Shown piece by piece: positions 7,180-11,524 of a DNA stretch of 11,524 nucleotides (its first letter is position 1; the number at the start of each line of letters is the position of its first letter). A model generated the notes under the pieces. The model searched no databases. It was not told the DNA's origin and was given only the letters and a program-made list of their open reading frames with translations. The translations under genes were made by a program, and so were the position numbers. The stretch is taken from assembly GCA_913046025.1 (NCBI GenBank), contig CAJWRP010000029.1, positions 1-11,524 on the forward strand, read 5' to 3'. The stretch comes from an uncultured Chloroflexota bacterium. Lineage in GTDB: Bacteria; Chloroflexota; Dehalococcoidia; SAR202; UBA11138.

Positions 7180-7575
7180 CTACGTGCCGTCGATATACAT
7201 TCCATGCAGCGCACCCTCAATGAGGCCCTGTCCGAACTGCCACACGGTGAGAATGGCTAGCCATGCGCCAAAGGCCCACCAGGCCCCGCTGCGGTCCAGG
7301 TAACCTCTGCGAAGGAGCTGCCCATGCAAAATGCCCCAAACGGTTCCGGCGACGATGCCACCACCGAACTGGGTGACCGAGAGCTGCCAAGACCAGCCAT
7401 GGACCTCAAAATATACGCTGGGAACATTCAAGACGGGGTCAAGCCAGTAGAACTGAACGACAGTGATGCCAAGGAGGTAAGCCAGACCCAGGTGAGAGAG
7501 TTCGTGGATGAACGCTGTTTCGATGAATGTGACAACAATGGCCAAGATGACAAGAAGAGGAACAAAACGGCGCAT
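7180..7575 (-). CDS. Small M50-like membrane protein with HELSH motif, possibly interrupted
   Basis: A 131-residue, strongly hydrophobic protein. 'HELSH' (His24-Glu25...His28) sits within or just after the first membrane helix, matching the HExxH zinc site of site-2/M50 membrane proteases and related integral-membrane proteins. Further hydrophobic stretches lie at about 70-87 and 98-118. 'MYIDG' (126-130) ends the frame and its Asp129 might play the third-ligand role of the M50 'LDG' motif (inference). Proteolytic activity is not proven; M50-like folds without protease function exist. GAGG (complement of 7581-7584) five bases from ATG 7575 supports the start. It lies 67 bases after the VWA gene. 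A TAG at 7180-7182 stops it right after the putative third ligand, yet the frame continues 42 codons with another membrane helix, so the annotated product may be truncated. Confidence 0.7.
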   Translation of the reverse strand: MRRFVPLLVILAIVVTFIETAFIHELSHLGLAYLLGITVVQFYWLDPVLNVPSVYFEVHGWSWQLSVTQFGGGIVAGTVWGILHGQLLRRGYLDRSGAWWAFGAWLAILTVWQFGQGLIEGALHGMYIDGT

Positions 7576-7584
7576 CTAGGCCTC

Positions 7585-7621
7585 GGTGTTTTTTAGTGGG
7601 GATTTTTCATATATAAACACC
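7585..7621. repeat. 7-bp inverted repeat beside the HExxH-gene ribosome site
   Basis: GGTGTTT (7585-7591) and AAACACC (7615-7621) are perfect complements around an AT-rich 23-base spacer in the gap between the VWA and HExxH genes. On the - strand the second arm ends directly against the GAGG ribosome site, so a hairpin there could affect initiation. The long loop and short stem make a chance match possible. Confidence 0.3.
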
Positions 7622-7642
7622 TGGTCGACTTTTGAAACATCG

Positions 7643-9664
7643 TTATGCGATTCGCTTACGACGACTCTTGAGGTAGTCTACCATCACGTATTTCCCAAGC
7701 TGTGACGGGTCCGTGTAGAAGGCCCTGCCCTTGTTGATTCGCGTCATCTTGTCAATAAAGTCCATCAGGTAGTAGTTGGACTCCAGCATGAAGGTGTTGA
7801 TGGTTATGCCCTCTTGGGTGCAGCGCTTCACCTCTTTTAGCGTCTCGTCCAGCGTTTGCCAGCTAGGCGGATAGCTGAACTGCGCACGGCCTCCCTCCAG
7901 GTGAGCAGTAGGCTCCCCGTCTGTAATCATGAGAATCTGCTTCGTGGCGACCTTCTGCCGTGACAGGACCTTTCGAGCCAGCAGCAGCGCGTGTTGCATA
8001 TTCGTGCCCGAGACCCAGGCGTTCCACGTCAGCTCCGCCAGGTCATCTGTCTTGATCTCCATGCCGTAGTCGGAGAAGCCAATGACGTTGAAGTAGTCCC
8101 GAGGGTACTCGCTCTTGATGAGCCAATACAACGCCAGGGCAACCTTCTTGGCCGCCGAGAAGCTGCCGAACATGCCCATAGAGCGGCTCTGGTCTAACAA
8201 CAGCACCGTGGCCGTCTGCGTCATATGTTCAGTGCGGTTTATCTCAAAGTCGTCAGGACTGAGCTTTAGGGGAGTTTTGGGGCCTTCACGTAAGACCGAG
8301 TTAAAGAGGGTCCTATGCAGGTCCAGGTCAAAGGGATCGCCGAACTCGTAGGGCTTGGTCTCGCCAGTCTTCTCGCCACCATCGCCGCGATAGTAGACCT
8401 CGTGTCGACCAACCCTGTCCTTCTTCAGCTCTGAGAAGACCTCTTTCAAAGCCTTTTGGGCCAGCTTGCGCATACCTCTGGGAGTTAGCTCAAGGCGGTC
8501 TCCTTTGCGCTTGAGGTACCCAGCCTCTTCCAACTGCTGGATTACCTTTTGCAGCTGTTCAAGGTTGCGCCGAGCCTCTTCTCCAAGGTGCTCTTCTACC
8601 TTCTCGGGGTCCAGATCTTCTACGTTGCCATTGCGCATGACCTGCTGGATCTGCTGCTCTAGCTTGTCCATTTCTTGCAGCTTGCCCATGAGCTCCATGG
8701 CCTGGTCCAGTGTCATGGACTTGTCGCCCATGAATGGGTACTCATTGGCCTTGTCATCAAAGGGGAACATGTCGTACATCATGCTGGCTAGCTCGCCAAG
8801 CTCGTTCATGAACTCCGGGTCGATAGCCGACTGCATCAGGCCCTCAAGCTCATTCCGCATCTCCGGCGACATGCTGTCCATGAGAGACTGCATCGCACCC
8901 ATCTGCTGCTGAAGCTGTTCCAGAAGCTCGTCGAGGCTGGCAGGCCGGTTGGGATCGAAGTACTGACCGTACTGCTCCATGAAGCCTTCGAAGTCAGGGT
9001 CCTCGCCCGTGGCCCGATCGTGGAGCATCTGGTTGAGTGCCTGAATCATGTTCTTCAGGCCTTCCATGTCCTCGGGGCTCATGTCTTGAAGCTGGTCCTT
9101 CATCCCTTGGAAGAAGTTCTGCATCATCTGCTGCTTGAGCATGTCCAGCAACTCATCGAATTTCTGTCGTGCCTCGGGATCCATGAAATCGTAGTCTTGA
9201 AGCTCCTGTATCTGGCCGCCCATGCTATCCGGAAGGCCGTCCAGCTTCTCCTGGTTACGCTCAGCCCTGTCCTCCAGCATCTTCATGGGGTCTTGCAGGT
9301 GCTCAGCGCTATCGCCTGCTTCGTCAAGCTGCTGACGGGCGTCACGCAACCGATTTTCTATACCACTACGCTCGGTATCGAGGACCTCTTTTAGCTTCTC
9401 TTTGAGGTCATCCATGAGGGAGTCGAGGTTGTATCGTTCAAGCTGCTGTTGTCTTTGCTGACGGAGTCGCTCTTGGAGGTCACGCAGGCCTGGCATCTGT
9501 TGGCCGTTATCGTCCTTCATGCCCCGTTGCATCATGTTCCGGAGCGCCCGGTTGAGGTCGCCATTGGAGAGAATGTCATCGGCCAGACTTTCCATGATGT
9601 CGTCTTCATCAAGGCCGAATATCTGTTGGCTGCCGTCCCATCGGGAATATCTGTAAGAGGTCAT
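7643..9664 (-). CDS. VWA-domain protein with long Met/Gln-rich helical N-terminal region
   Basis: A 673-residue cytoplasmic protein without signal peptide. It opens with 'YSRWDGSQ' and an acidic segment (about 4-45), then a long Gln/Met/Glu-rich, probably coiled-coil helical region (about 55-380). A winged-helix-like stretch ('AGYLKRKGDRLELTPRGMRK', 381-400) leads to a C-terminal von Willebrand factor A domain (about 484-665). The metal-binding MIDAS site is complete: DQSRS (Asp491, Ser493, Ser495), Thr554 in 'SGTN', and Asp582 in 'ITDGEP'. Proteins of this architecture commonly pair with a MoxR/ChlI-type AAA+ ATPase, like the chelatase D/I pairs, to remodel or metallate a partner. No such ATPase gene is visible here; the upstream neighbour is a dead gene. 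AGGG (complement of 9672-9675) seven bases from ATG 9664 supports the start. It is the first gene of the - strand cluster. Confidence 0.9.
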   Translation of the reverse strand: MTSYRYSRWDGSQQIFGLDEDDIMESLADDILSNGDLNRALRNMMQRGMKDDNGQQMPGLRDLQERLRQQRQQQLERYNLDSLMDDLKEKLKEVLDTERSGIENRLRDARQQLDEAGDSAEHLQDPMKMLEDRAERNQEKLDGLPDSMGGQIQELQDYDFMDPEARQKFDELLDMLKQQMMQNFFQGMKDQLQDMSPEDMEGLKNMIQALNQMLHDRATGEDPDFEGFMEQYGQYFDPNRPASLDELLEQLQQQMGAMQSLMDSMSPEMRNELEGLMQSAIDPEFMNELGELASMMYDMFPFDDKANEYPFMGDKSMTLDQAMELMGKLQEMDKLEQQIQQVMRNGNVEDLDPEKVEEHLGEEARRNLEQLQKVIQQLEEAGYLKRKGDRLELTPRGMRKLAQKALKEVFSELKKDRVGRHEVYYRGDGGEKTGETKPYEFGDPFDLDLHRTLFNSVLREGPKTPLKLSPDDFEINRTEHMTQTATVLLLDQSRSMGMFGSFSAAKKVALALYWLIKSEYPRDYFNVIGFSDYGMEIKTDDLAELTWNAWVSGTNMQHALLLARKVLSRQKVATKQILMITDGEPTAHLEGGRAQFSYPPSWQTLDETLKEVKRCTQEGITINTFMLESNYYLMDFIDKMTRINKGRAFYTDPSQLGKYVMVDYLKSRRKRIA

Positions 9665-9864
9665 GTTAAGGCCCTAACGTTACGACTTGTGGATAAGCAA
9701 ACTGATTTCAGTGGCCAACGAATTAACAGGCATCGGAGGATATCGGTACACATCTGCCAAAACTTTCGTTACGGTCATCATACATCAGGCCTTGTGAACC
9801 GTGTCAATGAAGCGTGGGCGAACTGGGTATTGGGAGGCGCACGTCCGAATCGTGCTGTTTCCGT
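9665..9864. other. Upstream region of the VWA gene
   Basis: Two hundred bases lie between the decayed surface-protein gene and the VWA start. Only the VWA ribosome site is clear. A promoter for the - strand cluster should be here; the best -35/-10 match on the - strand (TTGGCC, 17 bases, TATCCA) is poor and is not claimed. A short - strand frame with no start ('STIRTCASQYPV') runs through it and may be a remnant of another gene. Confidence 0.35.
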
Positions 9865-10887
9865 TTATGGAATGGCGCAACCAACTTTCGCACAGCGCAA
9901 GGACTTCAGAGCTCCAGAGGTATCATCGTAGTAGATGATAATTGGCAGGCCATCAATGCTCGGCACATTCACGCTATGCTCCCCCACTTGGCCAGGCCAG
10001 TCTACAGTCATTATGCTGTCGGCAGCGCCGCAAGAAACGTTGGAGCAGTGAGACAAATTTCAGGTTACCAGCAGTTACGTCGTAGTAGTTAATGAGAGGT
10101 AGGCCATCTACTCCGATGAAAATAGCGGTAAATAGACCCACATTCCCGACACTGTCTACAGTAGATATGCCTGAGCTGGAACAGATCGTATTGGTGCATT
10201 GGCCACTTTGAGGCCTTCGTCACCTACGTCGTTGTAGTAGATGACCGCGAATCCAACAACCCCTATAGCGAGAGATTTGTATTCTCACAAGTCACCAGAG
10301 ATGTCGAAGATGGTGATGGTGAAGGAATCTCAGTCGTCTTCGCTACAGTGGACCATCTTAAGCGTAACGTTCGTTTCGTCGTAGTAACTGATGATCGAGA
10401 GGTCATCCAGTCCGATTGCCATCGACGTATAACTGCCAACGTCACCCGCCTGATCGACTCTCGTGATTTTGACTTCTTTGCAGTCTTCATCCTCGAACTC
10501 TGCAAACATTAGCCCATCATTGACCTTGTCAAAATAGCTGATCACTAGCGGGCCGCTATTGCCAATCACGATTGATGTGTATTGGCCAACCCCGTCAGTT
10601 TCTACTGTCGTCAGGGTCGACCGGGAACACAATGCGGTATCGCAGTGCCCTACCTTTAGCGAATCGTTGGAGTCATCAAAGTAGCTAATGATTGGCAGGC
10701 TATCTTCATCGATAACAACCGAGGAGTACATGCCAATCAGTCCACCAGAGTCCAAGGAGTTGACTACGGCACTTAAGCAGTCGACAGAAGAGCACCTGGC
10801 AACTTTTAGATCACGTCCTGATTCCTAGTAATAGCTGATAAATACTAGGCCATCAAGTCCGATAACCAGGTCCGAATATGTGCCCAC
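9865..10887 (-). repeat. Seven degenerate tandem repeats of about 150 bp (propeller blades)
   Basis: On the - strand, repeats begin at 10887, 10737, 10590, 10440, 10290, 10141 and 9987, with spacings of 150, 147, 150, 150, 149 and 154 bases. The consensus, written by eye, is V-G-x-Y-x-S-x-x-I-G-x-D-G-L-P-x-I-S-Y-Y-D, then L-K-V-x-x-C-x4-C and a strand ending in T-V-D-x-x-G-D. The two spacings that are not multiples of three are exactly those containing the inferred single-base deletion and insertion. The DNA copies have diverged, so this is an old protein-level repeat, not a recent duplication. Confidence 0.8.
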
Positions 10888-11483
10888 TGTACCATCTTCA
10901 TCCAAAATACTGAATGAGTAGGGACTGTACGAAGATACTGCGACCGTAACGCTCCCTGGTGCATAAACCTTACCCTTTAGAACGAAGTCTGACGAACCAA
11001 ATCCATCCAAGGTATCAGAACCGCCGGATGCGACAGCGTGGATTGCGTAAGGTGCATATGCAAAACGAATCCGAGGATCCAGTTCAGAGTCATCACCTAC
11101 CTTGACACCAAGATAGGTTCCCGATGAAACATTCAAAATATATGGGGCTATGGGTTTGGATTTCCCCAAAAGGGTATCGAAAAGTCCCCCTGAACTAACT
11201 AAACTTTGGGAATCTTGCCACAGGCGCGTTACGCCTGAGGCTTCATTGTATATTGAGAAAGTAATGTCATGAGAGCCATTGGGAACAGGTTTACCATTTT
11301 CATCCGGCAAGATGCCCTGAATCGAAATGGGGAACTCGATTGGCGACGCTTGCAGATCAGGGATTATCTCAGCTGAGCCCTGCCCACCAATAAACGCCAA
11401 TGACGCGCCTGCCCAACGGCGACCGTCAATATCAGCAGTAGCAATCCCAGAAGGACAGCGCCCCGTCTATTCCAAATCATCAT
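9865..11483 (-). pseudogene. Decayed surface protein: beta-sandwich domain plus seven-bladed propeller-like repeats
   Basis: Reading from ATG 11483, a signal or anchor sequence (WNRR, then VLLGLLLLILTVAV) leads, after a one-base deletion near 11412-11414, into an N-terminal domain of the 'ISIQGILPDENGKPVPNG...DITFSIYNEASG' type. That domain is frequent at the start of bacterial surface and fibre-like proteins and ends here in 'ADTLDG'-like 'SDTLDGFGSSDF'. Seven repeats of about 50 residues follow. Other lesions are TAG at 10825-10827 (at a conserved Asp), TGA at 10330-10332 (at a conserved Cys), TGA at 10285-10287 (at a conserved Gly), a one-base deletion near 10199-10200, and a one-base insertion near 10053-10056. 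Restoring the three indels makes the region 1,620 bases, 540 codons, ending at the TAA 9865-9867. Three fragments remain open: 10825-11400, 10330-10755 and 9865-10056. An exported adhesive or ligand-binding protein is the likely ancestor. Confidence 0.8.
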
Positions 11484-11524
11484 GGCTTAATTCCAAATCT
11501 CCAAAGCATCACAGGGGCTATCAG

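Noticed and set aside
7991..9931. Several + strand open frames opposite the VWA gene, up to 160 residues
   Set aside because: They mirror the codon bias of the VWA gene, are low in complexity (Leu/His/Ser-rich), and have no motif or ribosome site.
10285..10332. TGA as selenocysteine or reassigned glycine in the propeller repeats
   Set aside because: One TGA is at a Cys position and the other at a Gly position, the ATPase gene may use TGA as its stop, and the same gene has TAG and frameshifts, so decay is simpler.
9920..10390. Recurring GTAGTA-type direct repeats suggesting a CRISPR or regulatory array
   Set aside because: They are the reverse complement of the conserved Tyr-Tyr-Asp codons of the protein repeats; the copies are divergent and there are no unique spacers between identical repeats.
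10263..10505. An 80-codon - strand frame over repeats 4 and 5
   Set aside because: It overlaps the true repeat frame and encodes Ser/Arg/Thr-rich sequence without the repeat consensus.

Overview
The window looks like bacterial chromosome of moderate GC content. The best guess at origin is an uncultivated Chloroflexota lineage (SAR202 or Dehalococcoidia-like). This rests on family resemblance recalled from memory: repeated DUF5671-like membrane units, a coiled-coil plus C-terminal VWA protein, and a surface protein with 'ISYYD...LKVAHC' repeats. No rRNA, tRNA, CRISPR array, insertion sequence or phage gene was seen.

Left part (1-3131, + strand): a co-directional set holding the 3' part of a metallo-beta-lactamase-fold hydrolase, a 12-helix MFS transporter and a DAO-type FAD oxidoreductase. 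This is the usual look of a small uptake and catabolism cluster, but no substrate can be named. It converges on the rest of the window at a CTAG at 3128-3131 that is a stop codon on both strands.

Middle part (3128-9664, all - strand, transcribed right to left): a large VWA protein, a small HExxH membrane protein (M50-like), a short secretion-type ATPase, a membrane-anchored NTF2-like protein, a membrane protein built from six DUF5671-like repeats, and a small two-helix protein. Spacing suggests one or two transcripts. The usual AAA+ (MoxR/ChlI type) partner of such VWA proteins is not in the window.

Right part (9865-11483, - strand): a decayed gene for a secreted or anchored surface protein with an N-terminal beta-sandwich domain and seven tandem repeats of about 50 residues that look like a seven-bladed propeller. 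Reconstructing it requires three in-frame stops and three single-base frameshifts. After correction the length is an exact multiple of three.

The most noteworthy pattern is that three neighbouring - strand loci carry premature stops with coding-like sequence continuing in frame beyond them: TAG in the HExxH gene (42 more codons), TGA in the ATPase gene (68 more codons), and several in the propeller gene. The first two extensions fill exactly the two largest gaps of the - strand cluster. Local gene decay is the simplest explanation. Stop readthrough and consensus errors are the alternatives to exclude.
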